Positions 24,958 through 37,062 of a stretch of DNA of 64,000 bases are shown in pieces. The notes under the pieces were generated by a model, which was not told the DNA's origin, ran no database searches, and saw nothing but the letters and a program-made list of their open reading frames with translations. The DNA is from Halicephalobus mephisto (taxonomy: Eukaryota > Nematoda > Chromadorea > Rhabditida > Panagrolaimidae), in assembly GCA_009193035.1 (NCBI GenBank), contig SWDT01000120.1, positions 186,001-250,000 on the forward strand, given 5' to 3'. The position numbers and the translations under genes are program-made. Position 1 is the stretch's first letter; each line of letters begins with the position of its first letter.

Positions 24958-26456
24958 AAGTTCGTTCTCTTGATAGCTTCATCGGGGTTTCCGCCCATGC
25001 ATGTACTTTTTTCAAAAACCTTTACTTTTGGCATGTTGAGTGTAAACATTTTTTAAATTCAGAATTTTGAACACCATCTTGGGAATTTTTTGTAAAAATT
25101 AACTTAGTTGAAATATAATAAACTTTATTTTCAACTAAAACGGTCATTTTGATTTTTTTATTTATTTTTATTTCTGTAGAGAAAATGAAAAATTTCTTAT
25201 CAAACTGAAAGGAAAAAGTCGTTTTTTGTCGTTGTAGTTGAAAAACTTTTTTATGACAAATAGAACCTTGCCAAGCTTTCTTTTTTCTTAGTTTCTCTTG
25301 TTTCCAACCAAAACAAGAGGACTTTAGTACACTTTTAACACGGCCAGTTGCTGGAGGCACATGCGATATCCCCAGACGTGGAGAGAACGGACAACTCGTT
25401 GCTTTCTGTCATCTTCTCATTTCTCTTCTTGTGGTTCTGCAAAAAAGTCGCTCGTAGAGCTTTATTGATTATTTTCGTCTGTTTTCTCTTTTTTTATTTT
25501 TGTGCACCATTCGTTAACTCTAGCGGAAAGCAAAGGAACAGAAACTCTGTCCCTATGCAGTTGTCAGGCAGTATTCTGACTTGGTTCTTTCTATAATGGT
25601 GTGTTCGGAGAGTGTTTTCTTCTTCAAATGGACGTGTACGTGTACTTTCTAGAGCGCAGATGGACAAACATCAGACGGGAAATCCACCGGTGATGCGATA
25701 AAAAACTATTGGTTTGCTTCTGTTATAACGCAGACGGACAGACACAGCATACGCAGGAAACACTTTCTTCACTCTGTCGCGACTCGAGAGTTCGTCGTCG
25801 ACTAATGCAGGCCATAGTGAGATGCAATGGATTGCTGTTTGAAGCTCTGTTCAGTCGCCCGTCCACCAGTTTTTCTTGATTGAATCTGAACCGGGTTACA
25901 TTTACGTCTTTGATTCACATGTTTCTAAACTTGAAACGTGATGATTATTTTACTTTTTTCTTAGGATGCAAAAATCGGATTTCTTTGAAAATATCTGAGT
26001 TAATATTGCACTTAATAATTTATTCCTATGGCAAATTTTTAAGATTATTTATAATATTTGGTTTTTAAAATTTAGGAATAATCATATTGTTACAATTTTC
26101 TGGTTGTTACTTTCTGCACTTTCAGTAACTCGTTTTTGATTACCTTGTTCAATGCAACTTTTTTCAATATTTTCTAAATCTACTTTCTATATTGAAAAAA
26201 AATCACTTTTTGCTATTTTAAAAATTGAAATTTTAAAAAAAAATATTTTTTAAATTATAACGTTTAATTTTTAAAACGCGATGTTATAAAATATTTTCGA
26301 TTCTCAAATTTAATTTTTTTATTTTTATAGGTTCTAATATCACTCCGTTGTCATAAACAAGGGAAAGTCAGAAAATTTAACTACGTCATTGACTTATCTA
26401 CAAGTTATCATTTTGCTTCATTGATCCCGCATTGTATGTGGGCCTGATTTGCCGGA
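24958..26456. promoter_or_regulatory. Upstream region of the nuclear receptor gene
   Basis: AT-rich flanks surround a more GC-balanced core at 25330-25860. The core contains CGCAGATGGACAAACATCA (about 25655-25673) and CGCAGACGGACAGACA (about 25730-25744), similar to an element upstream of sad-1. A first coding exon of the receptor may be hidden here, because its apparent first exon lacks an upstream ATG in frame. Confidence 0.45.
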
Positions 26457-26457
26457 G

Positions 26458-28646
26458 TGGATTTCGTTATTAAAACATCTAATTCCCCCTCGCTTGAAAG
26501 CGATTTGGAGAACTGCAGTTTTGCACCTCCATTTTCAAACGGAACATCAAGCAAAATTACAGGTTCCAACGGTTCGATGCAACCGCGTCAACGGCGCAAA
26601 GTTCCTGAGGGGGAGCTTTGCGCCGTTTGTTCAGATAGAGCTACAGGATATCATTACGGTACTCCAAGTTGTAATGGATGGTGAGGTGTTTTTAATTGTT
26701 CATCTTTATCGATTGATTTTCAGCAAGACATTTTTCCGAAGAACAATAGTCTCTGGACACACGTTTGTCTGTCAATATCAAGGAAATTGTGATGTTAATA
26801 AAAGTGAATTCAAAACTAAAATCCGAAATTAACTGTAATTTTCAGATGTCCGATGTGCTTGTAGACATTGTCGTTTCAACAAGTGTCTCGCCGTCGGGAT
26901 GGACGCGAGAGCGATTCAGAACGACAGAGATCGGATCGGACCTACGAAGAAATTCCGAATGGATAAAAGAAATAGTTCCGGTGATGAGGACCAACTTTCT
27001 GTAACTTCTTCGTCACCTCAACGGAATGGTACTGATGACAAAATTATAGAATATTTAACAAATATAGAAAATTTATGTAAGCAATTAAGAAGTTGTATAC
27101 TTCCTGAATCCAAAAATGTAAGAGAAACCCTGGCTTCGCCCTGTCTACTCAACCAAATCAATCAACTGGACAGTGATGTAGGGATAAAATTCAGTATTAT
27201 GTCATTATAATCACATTTCAGCCAGCAACGGTGTTCCAAAATCTGCATCCGGCGACGATGCAGGACATCAAAGCTTGGAATATAAAAGAGCTCAGATTGT
27301 GTCTTGAGTGGGTTAAGACGTTCGAGGAATTCACTAAGCTACAAGAATCCGATCAGATGGCTCTTGTTCGGAACTTTGCATTTACGTTTAATATATTGAA
27401 CAGAGTTTACTACTCGGAACAGTATGGACCTGACAAAATCGTTTATCCCAGTGGAGCTTATATTCTTCGTCAACCTCAAGAACAAGTAAAGATTCCCGGC
27501 TGTAGACTGATCTACCACCGGCAGATGGACGAAATCATGGTGCCCTTCAGAGAGCTTAATGTTACTCAGCAGGAATTTGCAGCATTCAAAGCGATTTTGC
27601 TTTTTAATCCAGGTTTGTATTCATATAGTGAATTTTATATACGATATTTAATTATATCCATATATCCAACTATTTACAAGCCTAAATTGCATCCATTTAT
27701 TAAACTTGTACAATTTTGGGTTCTATTCATGAGCTTAACTTTATATAATATCAAAGTCTGTGCATATATTCAGCTTTTGTAACCTTGTATTCTATCTACT
27801 AATTTAACTTCATATAATCTTCTATTATATTTACATATTCCATTTTATATAATCTTCCATCTACCCATACAATTAATCTTATATAACTGTATTCTATCCA
27901 TATATTCAACTTTTGTAACCTTGTATTTTATCTACTAATTTAACTTTATATAATCTTCTATTCTATCTATATATTCAATTTTATATAATCTTCAATCTAC
28001 CCATACAATTAATCTTATATAACTTTGTATTCTATCCATATATTCAGCTTTTGTAACCTTGTATTTTATCTACTAATTTAACTTTATATAATCTTCTATT
28101 CTATCTATATATTCAATTTTATATAATCTTCAATTTATTCATACAATTAATCTTATATAACTGTATTCTATCCATATATTCAACTTTTGTAACCTTGTAT
28201 TTTATCTACTAATTTAACTTTATATAACCTTCTATTATATTTACATATTCAATTTTATATAATCTTCAATCTACCCATACAATTAATCTTATATAACTTT
28301 GTATTCTATCCATATATTCAGCTTTATATAACCTCGAATTCGATTTCAGATGCCAGCGAACTTTCTCTAGAGGTGAAAAAAGACGTAACTGCAGAAAGAA
28401 AAAAATATTTATCTGCTTTGTATTACTTGATTACTAGCCAATACGGTGTTCAGAGAGGAGTAGAAAAGTATGGACAATTATTGATGATGGCGCCGTCGAT
28501 ACAGGTTAGAAATATATTTCATATCTTTCGTCATAATTTATTTTCAGAACATAATCGATCAAAATGATGAAAATATGCAAGTGATGGAAGTATTTGGACA
28601 CATTTGGAGGATTGACAGCTTCGTCAAGGAACTTTGCATGCGTTAA
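26458..28646 (+). CDS. Nuclear hormone receptor, HNF4-related supplementary type
   Basis: Exons: 26458-26680, 26724-26803, 26846-27177, 27222-27612, 28350-28504 and 28548-28646. The C4 zinc-finger DNA-binding domain reads CAVCSDRATGYHYGTPSCNGC, KTFFRRTI, TFVCQYQGNC and CRHCRFNKCLAVGMD, with all eight zinc cysteines and P-box CNGCK. A Ser-rich hinge follows, then a ligand-binding domain (LRLCLEWVKTFEEFTKLQESDQMALVRNF, ..FAAFKAILLFNP.., QYGVQRGVEKYGQLLM) ending in a helix-12-like VFGHIWRIDSFVKELCMR. It should be a nuclear ligand- or lipid-responsive transcription factor. The start is uncertain: an in-frame TGA at 26445 lies just upstream, so either an unseen exon supplies the ATG (the acceptor at 26456-26457 would leave TG needing a preceding A) or translation begins at Met 26578. 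The nematode family is too large to name the orthologue. Confidence 0.9.
27771..28335. repeat. 136/138-bp tandem repeat inside a receptor intron
   Basis: Intron 4 of the receptor gene (27613-28349) is mostly a tandem array of a TTGTAACCTTGTATT...ATCTACCCATACAATTAATC unit. CAGCTTT/CAACTTT landmarks fall at 27771, 27907, 28045, 28181 and 28319, so units alternate 136, 138, 136, 138 bp. That alternation, with the CAGC/CAAC variants also alternating, shows a dimeric higher-order unit of about 274 bp. Confidence 0.85.
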
Positions 28647-29365
28647 GGTCTTCATTCTGATTATTTGCTCATCACCTCAGAGAGTGGATTATTCCGTTAT
28701 CTCCTTCAAATTGCGCGGTTGTCCTTAAGGATACGATCTGACGGATATCTCAGCTTTTAGGATTCTGTTCCATAGTCTGTTTTCGGCGTGACGCTGGTTC
28801 GGTCGTTAATTGATCAATTCAATCTTCGGTATTTAACAACCTAAAAGTCTACAGTGAATTGGCCAACTTATTTGTTATTATATTCAAATCCCGCTGAAGT
28901 GTTTAATAGTCGATAGATTTTATATTTTACAAAATTGTTACTTTGTATAAAGAAAATGTGTTTTTTTCTTTAAAATGTTTGAAACACATTTTCTGTCATT
29001 ATCCCCTGTGGGAAACTTTATCGAGAATATACAAATTCTTGTTACTGTAATGGATGCTCGAATAGCATCATGTACAAATTATTTACCATTTGTTAAAAAT
29101 CGGTTTTTTCATTCCAAATTTGCCAAGACTTTGAATTGTCAAGTGCATTTCATATTTTTGTATATTTCCAATCCTTTCCCCAATCTTCAACTCGTGATAG
29201 TTCCCTCTTAGAAAAAGTAAATCAAGTTCTAGTTGTACAGTTTTTTAAAATATTTAATTGTTTATACGCCTTTGTGTTCTGCAAAGGTTAGTCACCGGTT
29301 GTTTATGTAAAATAAAAAAGATTATTGATTTTTTAAACACTTTATATATCAATTACAAATTAAAT
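28647..29365. other. Convergent 3' region, no gene seen
   Basis: Contains the 3' UTR of the nuclear receptor and that of the GPCR on the other strand. AATAAA-like signals appear near 29309. Nothing else recognised. Confidence 0.4.
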
Positions 29366-31076
29366 TCACATAGAAATAGTGTAACTTTGTTCAAGTTTGT
29401 AATGTTTTCGTTCTCTACAAGAGGACAAAAATAATCGGTGGAAAGTATTCTGGAAATCGTTGGACATGATACAGTAGAGGGTGAAGCTGACTGAGCTGTA
29501 GAATAAAGTAAGCATTTCCATGAAGGATCCCAGATGATCATATACTATGATCCCGAACTTTTCTCCGTATATGGCAGTACCAAGGTTCAACATCCCATGA
29601 GGGAATTCTACCTAAAACGGAAATTACTAAAGTCTCTGAAAAACGTAATAATCTTACTGATAAACAAAGAATCATAATGACTATGAGTAGCTTCGTGGTT
29701 CTTTGTGTTTGTGCCATTCTAGGATTTCTAGAACTATTTGATGAAGTAATGCCCAGGAATTGACGACTATCGTTCATCTTCTGAAAGCTCGTAGGGAAGC
29801 CAATTTGACGTCTCCGTTCAACGCGTTTCAATGACCTTCAAGAAAATCTGACGTTAAAAAAGCCAATTTTAAACTAAACGGACCTCACTAAAGAAATGAG
29901 CAATATGGAAAGGACTAAACTCGGAATCAGTTTCAAAACAATCCCGAACATCCAGAAAATCCCTGCCACCAGAGCTGCATTTTGAGAATAGTTGAGATCA
30001 TAAAGTTTTTCCAGTTTACATCCTGCAGTTTCTGGATGGACTCGTGAAACCTTCAAAAAGTGCATTAACATTTTAAAAAAGTTAATAAAACCCTACATTG
30101 GATGTTAAAAACACTGGAGTACAAAGAAGAGGCACAAAAGTCCAGACAAAAATTAACGAAGATATTGCAGTTTTTATCTGAAGTAAAGATCGGTTTGCTG
30201 TTATCGGCCATTGGAGAGCCAAGTATCGGAAGAAGGCCAAAACGAGAGTATGAGCAAATGCAACTGAAAATAGTAATTAATTCCTTATTAGTTATGGATC
30301 TGTCATGTCTTTACTTAACAATAAGACATCAATATATAAGAATAGGAACAAATATTATTAATATCAGAGCTACACCCGGGGAAAACACCCCGATACACCT
30401 AAATGTTTTCTTTTATACTCCTCCGTGGAGAGAATGGATTGTTAAGACTTCGGTATTCTGAATATCTCTGGTCATGGGGACTATGTGTCCACAACAGGAT
30501 CAAATAAACAAATAATTAAAATTGAAAATTGAAGTTTGAAATTGTATTGTTTGTAAATTCGATATAGTACGAAATAGGAATAAAAGTAAAAAAAAGTAAA
30601 AGTTCATTATTAATTTTGATGAAATTGAAGAAAAAAGATTACATACCAGTGTGAAAAACAATATTGCAATTGACATTCAAGAGACGGTAGACAGCCGCTC
30701 CATATGTCCACGGAAAAGCATAACTAAAAATTTAGATTTATATTATTAATAATAGAATTATTAATTTTACCACAGAACTTTGAATTGTTCGATTGCGAGC
30801 AAAATTAAATAATTCAATGCCAGCAGGAATTGAGCAACAGATAAACCTGTCAAAAGAACATTCACAGGAGTCCTCATTTCTTTTCTAAAAAGTATAAAAT
30901 AAAATAATTTATAAAAATTTTTCCCACCTTGTCAGAATGATGACATTAATGACGTTAGAAATACTTCCGAAAATACAAATTAATGCAGATAAAGGAATAT
31001 GAATTTGATCGTAAACTGCCGAAAATGGCTGTAAATAACAAGCAAAGAAATCACAATCACCCTCAGATTGAGCCAT
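29366..31076 (-). CDS. Rhodopsin-class neuropeptide GPCR, DMSR/SRW-like
   Basis: Seven exons leftward: 31076-30928, 30884-30771, 30723-30647, 30263-30097, 30050-29884, 29835-29658 and 29611-29366, for 365 aa. TM1 ends SNVINVIILTRKEMRTPVN, followed by TM2 LLTGLSVAQFLLAL. The TM3 end motif is FFRYLAL in place of DRY, as in SRW and DMSR receptors. A basic third loop (RVERRRQ...RTTKLL) leads to TM6 LLIVIMILCLS with EFPHG, and TM7 ends SSVSFTLYCIMSNDFQNTF. These features fit myosuppressin/FMRFamide-like peptide receptors, coupled to G proteins at the plasma membrane of neurons or muscle. Intron 3 (30646-30264, 383 bp) is the only long one. The start Met lies 14 bases after a possible trans-splice acceptor near 31091. 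I cannot assign a specific dmsr number. Confidence 0.88.
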
Positions 31077-32504
31077 TTATCCCTTTGACAAGATATCTGA
31101 AAAATAATTTTAAAAAGGAAAAATAGTCGCGCAACTAGTTCGAGTCTGAGCCACGGAAGCTACTTGTCGAATTTTCACGCTTCTATCTAACCAGAAAAGT
31201 CAAACAAGTAATGAATTCCCTCTGGCATACGTAGTAAAAGTATTTTTTCCAGAGACAGGAGATGATTGCTTATCCGCTGACGCATATACTAAATCCAAGT
31301 GGCTCACGACTCATGGATGCACGACCTTTCGAGGTAATCTTTTCTCCCAGAAATGTTCTTCGATTAAAGACTACATTGCTTCCATAAAAGTAACAAGTAA
31401 TGAAAGATTAAAATTTACTAAGTCTTTTCTAAGAGTAAAAAAACAAATTTAAAATGTTAAAAATTAAAACAGGGAAAATTTTGTCTTGACAATTTCACTT
31501 GTTTTTGGAATTTCGATAAACTTTTTGCAAATGTATTACAGTAGATACCATAATTAGTAAATAGTTCGCTTTCGACATCGTATCTTGAAACCAGGACCTT
31601 CTGTTGAGTTTTAAAAGTTCTTATTTTAACATATGTAATTTTATCCCAGAGGAGATCAATCTTAACGATTACTGTCTTGGATTATAAAAAGATCCTTCAA
31701 TCTTTCTAGTCAATTAGTTTCAAACTGTTTTGTTGAGATTGTTGTCATATCTACTGTAATCGATAAATTATCCAGATATTCATGTTCTCTTGACTTACGA
31801 ATCTAACATACTATTTCATACAGAATATTTCCGTTAGAACAATCTCTTTTTATTTTCCTTCATGCTTATAAGCATATGATGCGACAAAAATGATTCCATC
31901 TTTTACTGTCTGCTGCGGCTGTTAGAACAATATATTATACATTTTTCAATCAACCAAGATATAGGAATGCTAGAGGAATTAGAATAGAATTACGAGGAAT
32001 ACTGAGTGGTGAATTCTGAATTATACTGCTGAAACCGGTACTCTTTGTTTTGTCTTGAAAGTTGCCATTATAGTATGTCTTACAATTTTACCTCAGAGTA
32101 TAATAACTCACAAGATCTTAATAATTACCATGTTGTAATATGAACATCCCCCAATGTTTGTAATAAATCCCGAATTGTTGTATTAAAATTATTGTATATT
32201 GTATTCGATGAACTATCGTTGTATTCGTGTTCCCTCTGCTTGCGAATTTAATACTTTACGTGATAAAAAAAACTAATCTAAAAAACGCAAGGAGATTTCT
32301 CAACTCACATTTGTCAGAAAAATTCGGCTTTATTAATACTCTTCTAGGACTCAACAAAATGACAAATACCAAAATAACCACCTTGCTGGGATAAAAAAGT
32401 TAATCACTAAAAATATAAAAACCATTTTGCTTGATTTTTGGTTTTGGAATTTTTGAGATCTTCCAGAGGTCTTAGTGAATTGACTGGCTTCTTTACAAGT
32501 TGAT
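31077..32504. other. Intergenic DNA between the GPCR and ceh-16
   Basis: About 1.4 kb holding the GPCR promoter and the ceh-16 3' UTR. No coding sequence or RNA gene recognised. Confidence 0.4.
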
Positions 32505-33773
32505 TCAGAAACGTTGCGTCATTGCTGCACTGGTCGGAGAATGGTTGTAAAGTCCTTGGGCCATAAGACGGAGTGCCAGGGGCTGTCTGTGGGCTCCGGC
32601 TTTCTTGAGCTTTGCTCGTTTGTTCTAAATTTAAAATAAAAATATTTTGTATTTTTATAATTTTTTAAAATTGATTTTTTGTTTCCCCTAAATTACGCGA
32701 ATCATCATAATGTAAAACAAGGAGCGATAATGAGAGCGCGAACAAGCGGAGGACAAAATCAAGGCAAAATGCGTTTTAGATTTTTATCTTTTACCCGACA
32801 ACGACGCGGATCGTTTACAAATAGGCATAAGTGAGAGTTGCTCGTTAGTGTTAAAACCGGCCCTGAGCCTCTCCATGAGGATCGGTGAGATGCACAGATG
32901 CAAAGGAAAAAAGATAAAAATGGGCAACTAAATTAGGAAAACGAACGACAAATGTATGGAGCTATCTGTTTTGATTGACTGATGAACATAACAGGTGTTC
33001 AGCAAATGACAGATTCTGAGGAAATTCAAATTGTTTTGAGCAACAACTTCGAAGATTACTGTAATGGAAACTTACTTGGAACCAGATTTTGATTTGAGAT
33101 TCGTTTAGACCTAGTTCATGAGCAAGTTCTTGTCTTCTTTTCTCGGTGAGATACTTGTTATCAAGGAATTGCTGCTTCAATTTTTCCAGTTGATCGGAAG
33201 TAAAGGCTGTTCTAGGTCTTTTTTCATCATCAGAATGACCTTTTCTTTTGGTCTTCCTCATTCGGGGTCCTAAATTTTGTTTTTTATTTTCCATAACACG
33301 TCTTCTACAAACCAGAACTTGGTCGATCAGAGTACCGAGTACAGTATATCCATGCAGGAAGTGGTGTAGTGAGTGGCGGGGTGACGGGTTGGGACTTGAG
33401 AGCGGAAGCGATCCCAAATTGAAGTGCGCTGATCGGGAGCGGCAATCTCTAAAAAAACAAATTGAATCACCCATCATGCCAAATTATCGAAATAGAAAAT
33501 CACAAAGTTTTCATTTATTTGGTTTTGGATTCTTTAATCTAGCCGCCACGGAGGTCCGTGAATTATCTGATGAAAAACGAAATGCCAAATTTATAAACGA
33601 CAAACTTTTCCGAAAGATGGTTGAAGAATGTTGTCAATGGAAAACTTCAATCCAGAAGGAGAAGAACTTGATGAACTTGCAGAACTATTAAAAGAAGGAA
33701 TTGACAAGCTCGACAAAATGTCCGGAGAAGAAGCGCCGTCAGAAGACGATGAAGCACAACTTTCAGACAACAT
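32505..33773 (-). CDS. ceh-16: Engrailed homeodomain protein (ceh-16)
   Basis: Four exons leftward: 33773-33606, 33448-33313, 33269-33076 and 32624-32505, for 205 aa. Exon 1 is Ser-rich and ends in an EH1 repressor motif (LKFSIDNIL), which recruits Groucho. Exon 2 carries the EH2/EH3-type hexapeptide region [17 protein letters not shown], diagnostic of Engrailed and used for PBX/CEH-20 contact. The homeodomain begins [17 protein letters not shown], continues [13 protein letters not shown], and is split by an intron before NKRAKLKKA. The tail [14 protein letters not shown] is also engrailed-specific. Engrailed factors pattern ectoderm (seam cells in C. elegans). The 451-bp homeobox intron and the 157-bp first intron are long for the locus. 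Identification is essentially certain. Confidence 0.96.
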
Positions 33774-35640
33774 CTGTCGTCGTAGTAGTTTTTTCTGGAA
33801 AAAGATGCGTAATTACATTATTTTTAAAATATCAAATAAATGATATTGCAAAATCGCCTCGGCACGAATTAAAACTTTTAGAAAATCTTAGAATTCTTAA
33901 TTCCAGACGATTCTGAAAATGTTCATTGGATTCTGGAAAATCCTAAAAATTTTAAAATTTAGAGATTTTTAAAAATAATTCTGAAAACCTAAAACTTTTT
34001 CTAAAATAATCCTAAAAATTTTAAAATTTAGAAATTTTTTAAATAATTCTGAAAATTTAAAATTTTTTAACTAATCCTAAAAATCTAAAAATTTAAAGAT
34101 TTCTAAAAATAATTCTGAAAATTTAAAATTTTTTTAAAATGATTATCAAATTTTTGAAATTTTAAATTTCACCTGAATTTTGAAAAGTTTTGAAATTTCT
34201 ATCAAATTTAAAAAATTTTTTACTTTTTATTAAATTCTAGAATCTTTAGGATTTCAAAATTTTCCATGAAATTAAAAAAATAAAAATATTCGAAATTTTT
34301 TACTTTTTTATTAGATTTTAGAATTTCTGAAATTTTGGAAATTTTTATAAAATTTCGAAATTCAAAAATTTTTCACGCGATTTAAAAAAGTAAAAAAACT
34401 TAAAATTTAAATTTTTAACTTTTATTAAATTCTGAATTATGTTGAAAATTTTACGAAATCCCACTATAAGTAATTTCTAAACTTAAAATTTGAATTTTTT
34501 AACTTTTCTTGGATTCTGAATTATGTTGAAAATTTTACGAAGTCCTACTATAATTTTTTAACTTAAAATTTAAATTTTTAACTTTTATTAAATTCTGAAT
34601 TATTTTTAAAATTTTACAAAATCCTACTATAATTTTTTAACTTTTATTAAATTCTGAATTATGTTGAAAATTTTACGAAATCCTACTATAAGTAATTTCT
34701 AAAATCAGGAGATTAAAAAAGCACGCATAAAAGCGTTCAATTGGACCATGTTAATTACGGTAAAGTCGGAGGGAGGCCGTTTAGGGAGGAATAATGTCAG
34801 AGAATTATTGGCCGTCTCGTGTACTCTAACTAACGGGACGTGTTCGAAACTCCGCCTCACGTAACTTTTCCCAACTGGAATTTTCAAATTTTTTTTTTCG
34901 ATATTTATTGTGAATTGAATTTTATAAGCTTTAAAATGAAAAATAAAATAACAGATTTTATTCTAAAAGCAGCTCTAATTTCATTTGCTGTCAGGATGTG
35001 GCGAAAACCACACTCAGTAATGCGCACGAAATTGAGTCGAGTATCTACAAAATTGCCTATTTAGCCGGCAATTAGTCCTGAAAGCCAGCTCAAGACTAAA
35101 AGACATTGAAAATAATTAGCTGTTTAGAAAAACGTGATGGAGTTCCGATTTTGAATGACACGCCTTCCTTGGATTCCTCTCGAGGAAGAAACAGATTTCA
35201 TTAACGATCGGGATTCGCTTTAATAAACTATGCATCCTATCTGATGGACAGTTTTGCCACATTTGCCGCTTTGATGACTGTCAAATTTTGGCGCAATATT
35301 GCTTTTCAGAAAGATGTTTAGCTTGGAACATTATTCATTAGAAAATAAAATAAAATTTTTATTTGACAGACAAATATGGTCATTCCCATGTAGAAAAGTC
35401 AAAAACAAATGAACCCAGTAATTTTCGTCAAAGATAAATCCTAATTGCAAATCTGTTTTTTCCTCATCAACAAGTCATATAATTACGTCATTTATCTCGT
35501 CCTTTACATGTTAGTCTTGATTCGACAACCATGATATTTTCGACTTGCACAGAGATCTATGGAAAAATCGACATCAAAATCAAAGATAAATTTTTCCGCA
35601 ACAAATTGGATAGGTCGAATTTTCCAAACCGCGGATTTCG
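33774..35640. other. AT-rich upstream region of ceh-16
   Basis: Low-complexity A/T sequence from about 33880 to 34690, made of degenerate AAAATTTTAAAATTTAG-like words that grade into irregular repeats of ATTAAATTCTGAATTATGTTG (near 34420, 34505, 34585, 34640). A more complex segment at 34700-35560 is the likelier promoter or enhancer DNA for ceh-16. No gene seen. Confidence 0.5.
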
Positions 35641-36130
35641 TTTTTATTTTGAAATCATAAAAATAAATATAAAAATACCAACATATTTATTTAAATATTA
35701 CCAGAAAACTGCAGATTTTAATTTGATTTTAAAATTTTCGTAAATTTAGATATTAAAATATCAACATATTTATTTAAATATTACCAGAAAACTCCAAATT
35801 TTAGTTTGATTTTAAAATTTTCGTAAATTTAAATATAAAAATATCAACATATTTATTTAAATATTACCAGAAAACTGCAAATTTTAATTTGATTTTAAAA
35901 TCTTCATAAATTTAGATATTAAAATACCAACATATTTATTTAAATATTACCAGAAAACTCCAAATTTTAATTTTTTTTTTAAATCTTCATAAATTTAGAT
36001 ATTAAAATATCAACATATTTATTTAAATATTACCAGAAAACTCCAAATTTTAGTTTGATTTTAAAGTTTTCGTAAATTTAAATATAAAAATATCAACAGA
36101 TTTATTTAAATATTACCAGAAAACTGCAAA
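35641..36130. repeat. 83-bp tandem repeat, about six copies
   Basis: The landmark CCAGAAAACT occurs at 35701, 35784, 35867, 35950, 36033 and 36116, exactly 83 bp apart. Units are AT-rich, with ATCAACATATTTATTTAAATATTA before the landmark. GC/TCC variants after AAAACT alternate irregularly. The array decays downstream to about 36400. Confidence 0.92.
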
Positions 36131-37062
36131 TTTCATCTTTATTTCAAAGTTTTATAAATGTAGACATAAAAACGCTAACTTAACTACATAAATATTATGA
36201 GTAAATTATAAACTTGATTTTTACGTTGACTTATCTGCTTAAATATTGCAACTAAATTACACATTTCAACTTTTGACTGATATTTTTAAACTTTGTAAAT
36301 AAATTACAAATTTTATTTTCAATATTGATTAATTTGTTTAAACTTCAAAATTAAAAATTTTACTTTAATGTGAACTTATTCTGTCAAAATTTCGCAAATA
36401 AACTGTGAATTTTATTTTGATGTTTACTACTTTATAATTTCGGCAATGGTCAAAAATTTTTTTTATTTGATTAATTACAAGATAACTTTTTTCGGCCATA
36501 TTTTTACTTACATAACCTGTCATCGCATCTTCCTTATCGGGTCAAACACGATCCGCAAATCGACGAAACATACCTGTCCATTCCTGTTAGAACATCTACC
36601 CCCATTTCACCTTCGTAAAATGATAGATTACATGTCATAATTTATTACTCAAAAAATGTTAATCTTGATCCAATCCAAATATATCTTTTATTTTCTTAGT
36701 TCACCCGGAAAAATAATGGGGCTCTAAGTTATAACCAAAACCATATAAATCTCAGAGCATTACAGTAAAATTGGCAAAAAGGCACCATTATAAATTTAAC
36801 TGATATGGAATTGCAACAGAAGCGGAAAAAACAAATCACAATGGCATATATCATAGTCAACTTGCAATCAGGTCCAAGTGTAATCAACATATACATACAA
36901 AAAAGGTACATTAAAACGATTTTAATGTATCCATACATTATATGTCATACTTTTTTCGTGTATATGCTGATTATACTCAAACATGAGTACAAATTACCTA
37001 TGTAATTTTAGCTCCACATAAAGGCGACTAGATATTATACAATCTCGACATAGAGGTTATGG
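36131..37062. other. Intergenic DNA 3' of stim-1
   Basis: AT-rich sequence with decayed relatives of the 83-bp unit up to about 36430, then unique DNA that should contain the stim-1 3' UTR. No gene recognised. Confidence 0.4.

Noticed and set aside
24830..25070. Repeat-encoded peptides (DSVGCLVSPKYL units) on both strands
   Set aside because: Products of the 40/42-bp minisatellite; the 40-bp units shift the frame, and no start, splice or homology supports coding.
33248..33691. 147-residue plus-strand frame over ceh-16
   Set aside because: Runs antisense to the engrailed EH3 and homeodomain exons, which are unambiguous.
35641..36130. Regular repeats considered as a CRISPR array
   Set aside because: Direct tandem units without distinct spacers, AT-rich, in a eukaryotic genome; plain satellite DNA.
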